Shown here piece by piece: positions 38,608 through 47,271 of a DNA stretch of 64,000 nucleotides. Origin of the DNA: Pseudomonas cichorii (GTDB lineage Bacteria > Pseudomonadota > Gammaproteobacteria > Pseudomonadales > Pseudomonadaceae); NCBI RefSeq assembly GCF_003700275.1, contig NZ_RBRE01000035.1:174636-238635 (forward strand). The letters run 5' to 3'. Each line of letters opens with the position of its first letter. Position 1 is the first letter of the stretch. Below the pieces are notes generated by a model. It had not been told where the DNA came from. It made no database searches and was given only the letters and a program-made list of their open reading frames with translations. The position numbers and the translations under genes are program-made.

Positions 38608-40260
38608 ATGGACAGCAAAGAACAATATCAACAACATTCAAAATCTCTTGAAGGATTCAAGCATGCAGTTGTCCATTTAGCAGTATTAACGCCACCTGCC
38701 CCCACAGCAGAAGACACTCCTAAACGATTGACTTTCGCATCTGTATGGTTACTGGCCCCAGGACGACAGCCTCCACCAAGACCAATCAAACCTTTTTTAA
38801 AAAAACTTAAGGAAGGTACCATTGAAATTGATCGTATCACTCTGGAAGCGGAAGAGGCGATTCAGTGGTACAGAAGCGCATCTCATGAAATGAAAACGCC
38901 CTCCCCCATCCATGACAAACTTGAACGTGATGGAACCCCGCTCTACGTTGGTCACTTAAGTGACTTTCCTAGATGGCCAGTATTAGGTGTGCCGATTGAG
39001 GGTGAAGATCCAGCCGCTAAGCGTGAAAACTCCTCCATGCCTTTTCGCAATCAAGGCATTATTCGATATTCACGCCGCATTTCCAACAGTCAAGCTTGGC
39101 CAGACTTCCTGGATATTAACGGACAAACCGAAGAATCCGAAGAAGCCTTCCGCTTCCTCGAGCATCACATGCATGTTGACTTTAGAGAGTACCCAGAATA
39201 CCTAGGCGGCATGACCCTCGCCGTTCCTGACCGTGATGTACACTCAATAAGGCAATTTGTTGACCCCAAAAAAGACGGCTCTGAATCCCTGTATTTTCAT
39301 CTTAAGCCACATCAAGGGCAGACTCTTCGAGATCTCAGGGTGACGACATTCGAAGGGCAAGAAGGAATGCTAACCTCAGTTGAAACCTATGACGTTCCTG
39401 AGGATGGATTAGTTGAAATCAATAGGCCCTCCGCGATCCATATCTCTGGATTAACTCTAACTCATAAAGAACGAGGGGTGCTGATCCAAACACCCATGCG
39501 GTCATTCATGCGGCAGATGAACCTGACTACTGAGGTTATCGAGGAGCGACACAGAATTTCTGTCCCGGAAAGGGATGGAAAGAAAAGCCCGCAGCACAAT
39601 TATGTTACTGAGAAGAAAACGGTAGCCTCCTCCCAAACATACGGTGATCCGATAGACAATACGGACGCGTACCGACGCTTGATCGACGCAAAAAGCGAAC
39701 GCATTCTTAATCACAGCGCCAAAATTTATGACCAGACATGGTTCATGTCTGGACAACGCCAGGAAGCACTTGTCCATATCATAAGCAAAATCAAGAGTGC
39801 ACGCTCGTCAATATTTATAGCTGACCCCTATTTTAATGCAAACCAGATAAATCAATTCCTATTCGCCGTTGAGCGCGACGACATCAAAATAAAAGTCCTG
39901 ACTTCATTCCAGGCATTCAACAAAAATGCAGATCAAGAGACGGACTCTGAGCCTGAAGAGCCGCTGCAGGATTTTCGAGTTTTATTCGAAAAAACCTTAG
40001 GCGCATTCCACAGAGTGCACAATAACGACTTGGAAATCAAAGTCGTCAAATCAAAAAGCAGCCTCTTCCATGATCGATTTATCGCTGTCGACGGTCGCGT
40101 TTGGATGCTGGGCAGCTCGCTTAACTCGATCGGCACGCGTCCAACGCTCGTTATGCGAGTGCCACACGGCGAAATCATTCTAACTCACCTCATGAGTTTG
40201 TATGATCTATCGGTCACTTTGGATGATTTTTTAGCGCCGGCGGATGAAGCCGATGCGTAA
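38608..40260 (+). CDS. Phospholipase D-like protein with unknown N-terminal domain
   Basis: Protein of 550 residues. The C-terminal part (about 380-535) is a phospholipase D/nuclease-type domain: SSIFIADPYFNANQI, then the single catalytic motif H488-x-R490-x4-D495 with GSSLN, a variant of HxK with Arg for Lys. The N-terminal 350 residues match nothing I know with certainty, though the layout recalls the VPA1262-type family (from memory only). Codon use is AT-rich, unlike the core genes, indicating transfer. It overlaps the next PLD-like frame. A role as a nuclease effector in phage defence is a guess. Confidence 0.65.
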   Translation: MDSKEQYQQHSKSLEGFKHAVVHLAVLTPPAPTAEDTPKRLTFASVWLLAPGRQPPPRPIKPFLKKLKEGTIEIDRITLEAEEAIQWYRSASHEMKTPSPIHDKLERDGTPLYVGHLSDFPRWPVLGVPIEGEDPAAKRENSSMPFRNQGIIRYSRRISNSQAWPDFLDINGQTEESEEAFRFLEHHMHVDFREYPEYLGGMTLAVPDRDVHSIRQFVDPKKDGSESLYFHLKPHQGQTLRDLRVTTFEGQEGMLTSVETYDVPEDGLVEINRPSAIHISGLTLTHKERGVLIQTPMRSFMRQMNLTTEVIEERHRISVPERDGKKSPQHNYVTEKKTVASSQTYGDPIDNTDAYRRLIDAKSERILNHSAKIYDQTWFMSGQRQEALVHIISKIKSARSSIFIADPYFNANQINQFLFAVERDDIKIKVLTSFQAFNKNADQETDSEPEEPLQDFRVLFEKTLGAFHRVHNNDLEIKVVKSKSSLFHDRFIAVDGRVWMLGSSLNSIGTRPTLVMRVPHGEIILTHLMSLYDLSVTLDDFLAPADEADA

Positions 40261-40902
40261 ATTATCGCCCGTATCTACGGTAAACATTGACACAGTCGTC
40301 GGAATCCAACTGACTCCACAGTTATTGATCCCGCGCGAGCCGTCATATCAGGAAGGCGAAAGCCGACATCACTTTCCCGGCTTTCATGCCATCATGGCCC
40401 GAAGGGATGTTGAGCATGTTCAGATAGTCGACGAATTTGCCCAAGCCATTAGCGCGTCACAGTCAAGAGTATGGATTATCGACAAGCATATATTCTCTGA
40501 GGACGGGGAAAAATATGATCACAGTAACAGAATCCAGAGAGTTGCAGATTGGTTTCTTACCGAGCAGCTAAAGTCAGTGAGGATCCTTACAAGCGGTCAT
40601 AAATCAAAAGGCTTAATAGAGTCTAAGTTTGCCGAACTGGAAGAACTCGTGACCAATTCACGAGGAAAATCGGCACCCCCATTGAAATAAAAATTCTATT
40701 TTCGATCAGTGATTTCAACCACATCCATGATCCATTTGCGATAATCGACGACGAACTGTGGCACTTCGGTGCCACAGTTGGTGGTTTTCACCGGGGGGTC
40801 AATGCTGTCAGCCGCGGATGGGATGCCAACACCCATAAAGCGGTAGAGTTCTTTGACTTAGCCTGGGACAGGTCTAATACAAAATCGAGAAAATCGGCAT
40901 GA
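40253..40902 (+). pseudogene. Second PLD-like protein, frameshifted
   Basis: The first frame runs from ATG 40244 or 40253 to TAA 40690 (RVADWFLTEQLKSVRILTSG, ending SRGKSAPPLK). Reading on in the -1 frame from the GGAAAATCGG stretch near 40665 continues as GKIGTPIEIKILFSISDFNH and ends at TGA 40900-40902. This second part has HDPFAIIDDELWHFGATVGG, a degenerate PLD motif with Pro in place of Lys. The TGA overlaps the ATG of the next gene. A one-base loss in the A-run (or sequencing error), or -1 slippage at AAAA, explains it. The sequence supports a natural protein of about 216 residues before the break. Confidence 0.75.
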
Positions 40903-42806
40903 GCACAGAATGGCAATTACCGCCAGCATATGAATCTCGCATGTTCAAAAGCTACACCATCGCTATGTCATTGATAAAGAGCTTTGCCGATGGCGACTTT
41001 GAACCTCCCCAGAAATTGATTTCTTCGATTAGGGACTATTTAGCTACACCTGACAACCCGAAATCCGCGCTAAGCCGGTTTACAGCGCAATTGAATATCG
41101 CGCCCGACGAACGGGACGTTTCTGACGACCCAATCATACAGGCGACCTTGATCATTGCAATAGTAGTGGCATGGGCCTCTTCGGAAACCGAAAACCGCTT
41201 TAGTGCCTTTTGGAAATTGGCTCGCCACTCCCGGTGGATTGAGAATTTTTGGGTTGATGCCGCGCTTATCATAGCCAATAAAGACACTGAGTTTAAATCT
41301 GTAATCTTGGGATTAGCCGATAAGCATTTCAACGATGCCGAGAAAGAACTTCTCGAAAAACATGGGATGGATCCTGAAAATCCAATCACCTTAGATGAAA
41401 TTTGGCACGGGCACCTCCGGGAGAGCTACACTAATAGTTCCAGTTGGTCATGGGTTAAATTATTGGCGAACCTAAGCCCCAACAAGCTTTTCGAACTCAT
41501 GAACTTCATGCAGAGCCCGATTCTCCTTAATCGGATACTCGACAGTCCCGAGTTTGACAGGAACCTTGAACTCTGGGAACACATGACACTTAAAGCTCCC
41601 GTTAGCTTTGAAAGCGATGGTTCTTGGCAGGGTGGCGCATTGCTGCCCAGCCTGATCCGGCATGGAGGCGCCAAGATAGTTCATTTAGGAGACAGCCCGG
41701 AGCACCCTCCAGCCGTTTTGGAGCCGCATATCAGATCACTCCTTACCCGCTTCGTGGATACCCTGGCGCAACGATCTGACTTCGAAGGAATATTTAAACG
41801 TTGGGGCACATGGCTCACTCGCCAATACCTTTACTTTCCTATCAGAGCCCCTAGTCGCAAAGTAATTCTTGATAGCCAGGATATTTTCTGGGCATTAGCA
41901 GAAAAAATCAGCCCTTCGTCCTCAAAAAGCATCTCCAAAATGTTAGACAACTCTTGGGAGCCATGGGTGTATCAATCGATGCTCGCGCTATTGCATTCAA
42001 AAATGCCCGAGCAATTTTCTGCGCCCGATGTAAAAAATTTCATAAAAGAATGGTACCTAACACCGACTGACTGGAACTCGAAGAAGGGTCAGCAACTCAG
42101 GCGCCATACAGATCAATATCATGCTAACAAACCTAACACTTACGCCTGCCGAGTACTTGGGTTCTCTATCGCCTTGAGTGATGACTTCACAAATCACTGG
42201 CTGAAGATGTGGAAGGGCAGCGTCGTCTTGAGGGAGATCTTAGAGTTCCGGCCAGTATACCAAATTTCGGGAGACTGGAAGCCGGCAGACGCCTCAGGTT
42301 TAATGCGTACGCTAGTGGACATTGGGTTGGGAATCCTTGATTGCACCGCCAGTGACCAGGACGCATTAGAGCCCGAAGTCGCGCCCAAATCCTCCGCACT
42401 CTTTCAAGCACTGTGGGATGCCACAACTGAAATGTTGAGCATTGACATTTATGGAGACGACTTCTGGGCACTCATGCAACAGCATCTTGCTATCCGCCGA
42501 GTACGGTGGACAGTCGGTGCCTTGAAGTCGCCTGAAAATGAATACCTCAAGCTCCTCGACCACACCGCTACCCCGAGCTCAATTACTGCACTGAAACTGA
42601 TGCGCAGCAATACATCAACCTTCATCAGCCTGCTGCCCATGCTACTTCAGAACAACGTAACCAAAGAAGGTCTGAGGCATTTACTGAACGAGGCAGATGT
42701 CAATTTGACAGAGCTCGCACTGAGCGCTGCGAAGTACCAAGAGGCGCCAGAAAGGAAATTCAAGATTCTCCCCCACCACGTCAACTTGATCGAGGAGCTG
42801 GCTTAG
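40899..42806 (+). CDS. Large unknown protein, third gene of the PLD operon
   Basis: Protein of 635 residues, mostly alpha-helical in composition, without signal peptide, transmembrane segments or recognised motifs. Its ATG overlaps the TGA of the preceding PLD-like frame as ATGA, so translation is linked. Tryptophans are frequent (FWALAEKISPSS, YQSMLALLHSK, WKLARHSRWIENFW). AT-rich codon use is shared with the two upstream genes. It always being with them is not shown; I infer one three-gene unit. It could be a sensor or scaffold of a defence system, but this is speculation. Confidence 0.65.
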   Translation: MSTEWQLPPAYESRMFKSYTIAMSLIKSFADGDFEPPQKLISSIRDYLATPDNPKSALSRFTAQLNIAPDERDVSDDPIIQATLIIAIVVAWASSETENRFSAFWKLARHSRWIENFWVDAALIIANKDTEFKSVILGLADKHFNDAEKELLEKHGMDPENPITLDEIWHGHLRESYTNSSSWSWVKLLANLSPNKLFELMNFMQSPILLNRILDSPEFDRNLELWEHMTLKAPVSFESDGSWQGGALLPSLIRHGGAKIVHLGDSPEHPPAVLEPHIRSLLTRFVDTLAQRSDFEGIFKRWGTWLTRQYLYFPIRAPSRKVILDSQDIFWALAEKISPSSSKSISKMLDNSWEPWVYQSMLALLHSKMPEQFSAPDVKNFIKEWYLTPTDWNSKKGQQLRRHTDQYHANKPNTYACRVLGFSIALSDDFTNHWLKMWKGSVVLREILEFRPVYQISGDWKPADASGLMRTLVDIGLGILDCTASDQDALEPEVAPKSSALFQALWDATTEMLSIDIYGDDFWALMQQHLAIRRVRWTVGALKSPENEYLKLLDHTATPSSITALKLMRSNTSTFISLLPMLLQNNVTKEGLRHLLNEADVNLTELALSAAKYQEAPERKFKILPHHVNLIEELA

Positions 42807-42854
42807 TTACCTATACTATAGATAGTAAATCAGCAGTTACTTGAGCGAGAAAAA

Positions 42855-42877
42855 GGCCCGCGATGGGGGTGCGGGCC
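42855..42877. terminator. Hairpin after the PLD operon
   Basis: GGCCCGC and GCGGGCC pair around GATGGGGGT, 50 bases after the third gene's stop. A run of A precedes the stem and TTTT follows at 42883, so it could stop transcription in either direction. Confidence 0.55.
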
Positions 42878-43143
42878 AACGCTTTTCAAGATTGATGATG
42901 CGTCACCCAAATGTTAGATCAAATCGGAGCTGCGGGCGCTATACCTCGTACCTATCAGGCATCCAGAGCCAATAATTTCTACCGGTTGTAGGTGCTGATG
43001 AAGAATTGACTCAACTGCCGAAAAAGCGCTGACCCAAGCAGCCTTCAAGACTAGGGCGGTCTGCGCGGGGTATCTACCTATCCATGGTGGGGCAGTCTTG
43101 CCCCAACAGGTAGGGCTCTTCCGCATCAGCGCCAACACGCATT

Positions 43144-43254
43144 CTTTGGATGGTTTGAAAAGGATCCCCCAGCCGGAGGCCAAACAGACTATTGATGAGA
43201 ATAGCTCCGACCCGACTCTCTGCGAGTCGATAGTCCAGTCTGAGGCTTTCAGCG
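43144..43254. repeat. Repeat R, second copy
   Basis: Direct repeat of 33995-34106 (see that entry). Here the plus-strand frame HSLDGLKRIPQPEAKQTIDE continues in-frame to TAG 43273-43275, suggesting the 3' end of an old gene. No start codon fits; the frame upstream meets a stop near 42995. Confidence 0.7.
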
Positions 43255-43626
43255 GAATAATCGGTGCCCGATAGTTTTTGAAACAGTATCGAAAACTGAA
43301 GATTCGCCACGTGGTGACCCGCATTGGGCCTCTCTGAGTGAAAACCAATTGATCATCCGTGAGCGGCTTGTTGGGTTTAGTGAATCAGCCCCTGATTTCG
43401 TAGAAACCTCCAAGCCCAGCACGCGGATGCAAATATTGGGTCGAACACAGCCGATCGGAGTTGTTACTCTCGAGCGAGAGCGGATTAGCGTGTCCTTAAT
43501 GAGCCCCGCACCCTACCTCCAGATCCAATGAGGAGTTACACCGGAAGCCTGCCACTGCCATACTGGTGTCCATGAGAAATCGCCGCTCGCGAGCACTTTC
43601 GCACCCAGTGTAAATGGGGGCAAAAC

Positions 43627-43712
43627 TGGGGGCATAATTAGTTTTTTTCAGGCTGAAAATACTCCGCTATAGCCCAGTCAAAATGTTTTTTAGGGATCCC
43701 GAGAGCTTATGA
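43627..43712 (+). repeat. Attachment-site copy B with island terminus
   Basis: 86 bases from TGGGGGCATA to the TGA of a MFFRDPESL-stop copy of the lysR end. It aligns without gaps to 52021-52106 (63 of 86 identical). The first 56 bases are island end sequence, and the last 30 repeat the gene tail. A second TGGGGGCA at 43615-43622 lies 12 bases before the first, like paired arm-type recombinase sites. It forms the boundary between the two islands. Confidence 0.75.
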
Positions 43713-43970
43713 TCCGAAGTCGAAACCATAAATGTATGTATTTAAATCAGTCGCTCTCGACACCCACACTCACTTCCAGGCTCACGTGTTGATGTACTTG
43801 ACCGAGCAGAGACGCTGCCCAACGGAGAGACGGATATGGCGATCATGCGAATGAGACAAGCGCTGGGGCTCGAATCGTAGATTCCGATCGGCTTTCACGA
43901 GTCGCCTAGTGCTGCGGCTCGTGAAGTTCTCACCATGCCTGCCACCTCACACCAGTAACCAACAATGCAC

Positions 43971-44515
43971 TTAGGCCGTGTCAGTGCCTTCTGCTGGCAG
44001 ATCGCTCCGAAATGGCTCCTCCTGCATCATCCACTCCCAAGGCATGTTGCCCTGCTGCCGTCCATTCATGGAACACCAATCATCTAGGTTAGTGGGCAGC
44101 GAGATCATCCGGAACTCATTGGGCGCGAGCGTAACCTTGTAGACCGGGATGCCGATTTAGCTGCAGATGTTCAAGATCTCAAGCGCATGCGCATCCGAGA
44201 TTTCAGCCCCAAGATGAACAGCCTTGAGGGGCGCTCGACGGTTGAAGCCTTTGACCTCTCTATCGCCATCTGGAATTACCCAGCGCCATTCACGCTCGTA
44301 TTGCCAATCGACAGCCTTGCACAACGATGCAGCAATGCCAAAAAGCTCGTTGTAATCCTTGCGCAAACGGTGAGCTTTGAAGATATGAGTGATGTCGAAC
44401 AGCTTTTCTGTGTAGGTGACCGGCCAGAGTGTGAGGGTTGGAAGCTCATTCCGATGAAGGCTTGTGAAGTCATACTCCATGGCAAAACCGGTGTGGTGAA
44501 TCGCCCCGCATAACG
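43971..44515 (-). pseudogene. DUF2971-family gene remnant
   Basis: The minus-strand frame from about 44515 reads CGAIHHTGFAMEYDFTSLHR, typical of DUF2971 proteins (a YADxHxGFCxEFD-like segment), then WQYEREWRWVIPDG. It meets a TAA at 44157-44159 and continues in the same frame as IGIPVYKVTLAPNEFRMISL to a second stop at 43971. The 5' end is cut off at the join with the CitMHS gene (stop at 44526), so the N-terminal half is lost. The internal stop and truncation make it a remnant. DUF2971 proteins often occur in defence islands. Confidence 0.75.
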
Positions 44516-44525
44516 GCGTAGACCC

Positions 44526-45812
44526 TCAGTTATAAATATCGATAGAACCCAGCACGACAGCGGCTACAAACATCACCAGGCAGGTACCGACGCACCAGAA
44601 AATGGAGGCTCGCTGGTTGTCGCCGTAGTCCACATCCAGGAGGCCGCACAGCAGATAAGTAGAGGCTACCAGTGGGCTGAGCAGGTGGACCGGCTGACCG
44701 ATCAGGCTCGCAATCGCCATCTCCTGCGCTTCGATGCCGTAATGGCTGGCGGTCTCGGCCAGGATCGGCAGAATGCCGAAGTAGAAGGCGTCGTTGGTCA
44801 GGACATAGGTGAATGGCATGCTGATGAAGGCGGTAAACACCGACATGAAATGCCCGGCGGAATCCGGGATGACCATGATCAGGCTTTCGGAGATAGCTTT
44901 GACCATGCCGGTACCGGACATGATGCCGACAAAAATACCTGCCGCAAAAATCAGCGAGGTGACGGCCATGACGTTGTCGGCGTGCTTGCCAATCACCGCC
45001 TTCTGCGCCTTTAGCGTGGGAAAGTTGACCATCAGGCCCAGGGCAAAGGCGATGGTGAACAGCACCGGTAGTGGCATTAGGTTGAGCATCATCAGCGCGA
45101 TCAGGGTGATGGTCAGCGCGGCGTTGAACAGAAAGCGCCAGTCACCCAGGCGAAACTCTGTGAACTGATCCATGAGTTCATCGTTGTCGAGCGTCAAGAT
45201 CCCGAGGCGGCGTCGTTCTTTCAAGCCGAGCCAGAATGCACTGAAGATCACCCAGCCAAGCCCCGCAATCATGATTGGGATCATCTCGATAAACAGGTCG
45301 GTAATGTCGACGTGCATGGCACTGGCCGCGCGGGAGAACGGGCCGGCCCACGGCAGGATGTTCATCACACCAATGGTCAGGATCAGCACTGTCGCCATGA
45401 CTTGCAGACTTATACCCGTACGGCGGTAGAGCGGGAGCATCGCTGCTGTGGTGATGATGTACATCGTTGCACCATCCCCGTCGAGGCCCACGCAAATGCC
45501 GAGGATCGCGGTGCCCACCACGATTTTCAGTGGGTCGCCCTTGACCAGCTTCAGGATCAACTTGATCAGCGGGTTGAACAGGCCTGCGTCCGTCATCATG
45601 CAGAAATACAGGATGGCGAAGGTGAGCATAATCCCCGTCGGGGCGAGCATTTTCATACCGTCGAGCATCATCGGGCCCAGGGCGGTGGAAAACCCGGCGA
45701 GGCAGCCGAATACGATGGGCACCAGCACCAGCGCAACCAGTGGTGACAGTCGCTTGCTCATGATCAGGTACATGAAGCAGGCGATCATTGTGTAGCTGAG
45801 GATCGTAAGCAT
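44526..45812 (-). CDS. CitMHS-family citrate/tricarboxylate transporter
   Basis: Inner-membrane symporter of 428 residues with about 12 hydrophobic segments, CitMHS type (metal-citrate/proton). Family features are MLTILSYTMIACFMYLIMSK, GDGATMYIITTAAMLPLYRR, PWAGPFSRAASAMHVD and VLTNDAFYFGILPIL. A good GAAGAGG lies upstream of ATG 45812. It heads a minus-strand pair with the SMP-30 gene, opposite to the lyase-transferase genes. The family carries citrate and related di/tricarboxylates; the exact substrate here is inferred to be a hydroxy acid used by the neighbouring enzymes. Confidence 0.88.
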   Translation of the reverse strand: MLTILSYTMIACFMYLIMSKRLSPLVALVLVPIVFGCLAGFSTALGPMMLDGMKMLAPTGIMLTFAILYFCMMTDAGLFNPLIKLILKLVKGDPLKIVVGTAILGICVGLDGDGATMYIITTAAMLPLYRRTGISLQVMATVLILTIGVMNILPWAGPFSRAASAMHVDITDLFIEMIPIMIAGLGWVIFSAFWLGLKERRRLGILTLDNDELMDQFTEFRLGDWRFLFNAALTITLIALMMLNLMPLPVLFTIAFALGLMVNFPTLKAQKAVIGKHADNVMAVTSLIFAAGIFVGIMSGTGMVKAISESLIMVIPDSAGHFMSVFTAFISMPFTYVLTNDAFYFGILPILAETASHYGIEAQEMAIASLIGQPVHLLSPLVASTYLLCGLLDVDYGDNQRASIFWCVGTCLVMFVAAVVLGSIDIYN

Positions 45813-45910
45813 GTGTCCCTCTTCTTATTGGTTTTGTTTGGGCAAAGAGCAGCCATTAGCGCGGTTCGAGGCGAATCGAATCCACGCGCCTTGGGCTTGC
45901 GTATCAGTAG

Positions 45911-46843
45911 TTACGTAGCGGCGTGCGAGAACATCGGCTTGCCAGGATGCTCCATGGCTATCCTGTGGATGTGGCCGGTTGAAGAGTCGGTCACGAACAG
46001 GTGCCGATTGCCTTCACCGCCAAACGCCAGGTTGGTCAAGGTCCGTCCTTCTGTGCAGGACCGCAGGCGATAGAGAGGCACCGCATGGCGATCGAAGACC
46101 CATACACAGCCATTGCCCGCATCGCAAACGAACAGATTGCCCTGGTCATCCAGTGCAATGCCGTCCGCGCCGCTCACCCCGCCCGCCATGGCCGTGAACA
46201 CTCCGACCTTGGACGTCGTGCCGTCCGATTGAATGGGCAGGCGCCAGATCGAATTGCCCCGGGTCATGGCCACGAGCAATGCTTGCTCGTGCAGGTCCAT
46301 GACCAGGCCATTGGGGCTCGGTCCGTTATCCAACAGACAATCCAGACGTTGGTTTTCCAGGTCATAGCGAAACACACGGCCACTGGGGTCCTGCATGCCG
46401 GTCTGGCCTTGGTCGGTGAAGTAGAGACGCCCTTCACGATCGAAAAACAGGTCATTGACGCCCTTGAAGCCCTCACTGCGACGGTGGGTAAGGAAAGGCT
46501 CAATACGCTTGCTGAGCGGGTCCAGCACCAGGATGCCGCGCTTGTAGTCGGCAATGAAAATTCTGCCATCACAATGAATTTTCAGGCCGTTGGGCCAGCC
46601 GTCGTACTCCACGACCAACTCCCACTCCCCCTGCGGTGAAATGCGAAAGATGCGGCCGTAGGGGATATCGGTCACGTAAAGATTGCCGGCCCGGTCGAAA
46701 GAAGGTCCTTCCAGAAAACTGGCAACCTTCTGGCCCGGTTTGTTGGCGCGAACCCAATCCGAGTCGCCGTTGCGCCAGAACTTTTCGGGCAGCCGGGTGA
46801 AGACTTCGGTGGTCCTCTCCTGAGGTGGGGGATACAGGCTCAT
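45911..46843 (-). CDS. SMP-30/gluconolactonase-type hydrolase
   Basis: Six-bladed beta-propeller hydrolase of 310 residues from ATG 46843 (MSLYPPPQERTTEVFTRLPE), with GGAG upstream. Blade motifs are FLEGPSFDRAGNLYVTDIPYG, GVNDLFFDREGRLYFTD, SPNGLVMD and GADGIALDDQGNLFVCDAGNG; the metal-binding acids Glu/Asn/Asp fit the SMP-30 family, which opens sugar and other lactones. The open frame continues to 47200 but that part lacks a ribosome site and propeller features. It lies upstream of the CitMHS gene on the same strand, 98 bases apart. Confidence 0.85.
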   Translation of the reverse strand: MSLYPPPQERTTEVFTRLPEKFWRNGDSDWVRANKPGQKVASFLEGPSFDRAGNLYVTDIPYGRIFRISPQGEWELVVEYDGWPNGLKIHCDGRIFIADYKRGILVLDPLSKRIEPFLTHRRSEGFKGVNDLFFDREGRLYFTDQGQTGMQDPSGRVFRYDLENQRLDCLLDNGPSPNGLVMDLHEQALLVAMTRGNSIWRLPIQSDGTTSKVGVFTAMAGGVSGADGIALDDQGNLFVCDAGNGCVWVFDRHAVPLYRLRSCTEGRTLTNLAFGGEGNRHLFVTDSSTGHIHRIAMEHPGKPMFSHAAT

Positions 46844-46946
46844 GGCAGCACTCCGCGTATCAACTGGCATCGTGACAAGGAAGGCGAACCTAATTGCTTC
46901 AGGTAACACCCTGCCGTCCAGATGCACAGAAGTTCTTGTTTTTATA

Positions 46947-46965
46947 TGTTCTACTAGATAGAACA
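46947..46965. promoter_or_regulatory. Palindromic operator candidate (TGTTCTA-N5-TAGAACA)
   Basis: A perfect 7-bp inverted repeat with CTAGA between, located in the 428-base divergent region between the SMP-30 gene and the lyase gene. The same half-site recurs at 47164-47170 and, as CAGAACA, at 47184-47190. An IclR-family regulator is encoded in the cluster, so this is the likely binding site. No binding data exist. Confidence 0.55.
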
Positions 46966-47163
46966 CCATTCCTTCTAACGGAATAACTTTCCAAGCATTT
47001 TGATCGCCTGTCAAGCGCGAGATTTCGCTGGGGCGTTGCGCGCGCAGAGCGAAGATTATTCCGCGGGATAACCAGAAGCTCTTTGAATGCGTGGGATGCA
47101 GGGGGTTGAGAGTGCATCGAGACAGCCGTTGACAGCAGGTATTTTTAAGGCTAACACTATAAA

Positions 47164-47190
47164 TAGAACAATATTCTGCCTGACAGAACA
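47164..47190. promoter_or_regulatory. Direct half-sites TAGAACA / CAGAACA
   Basis: TAGAACA (47164-47170) and CAGAACA (47184-47190), 20 bases apart, with AGAACAATATTCT (47165-47177) as a small palindrome. They lie about 80-105 bases before the lyase GTG, where a promoter is expected. They share the half-site of the 46947-46965 palindrome. Confidence 0.45.
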
Positions 47191-47271
47191 CACATAACAA
47201 TACGTGCTTTTCCTAACCGCCGCATTGCGTGAATGTTCAACAGGCTGTCCCGCAGATGAGGAGAACCTACT

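Larger units (their letters stand above)
42878..43970. other. Gene-free island junction
   Basis: About 1.1 kb between the PLD operon and the DUF2971 fragment without a supportable gene. It holds repeat R copy two (43144-43254), a pair of TGGGGGCA motifs (43615-43622, 43627-43634) and attachment copy B (43683-43712). Open frames exist on both strands over 42914-43348, but neither has a ribosome site or recognisable sequence. I see this as decayed DNA at the join of two islands. Confidence 0.6.

Noticed and set aside
42914..43348. 144-codon minus-strand frame across repeat R
   Set aside because: No ribosome site and composition does not look protein-like; the corresponding frame is broken at the first repeat copy.
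46844..47200. N-terminal extension of the SMP-30 frame
   Set aside because: It would cover the operator palindrome and has no ribosome site; SMP-30 features begin after 46843.
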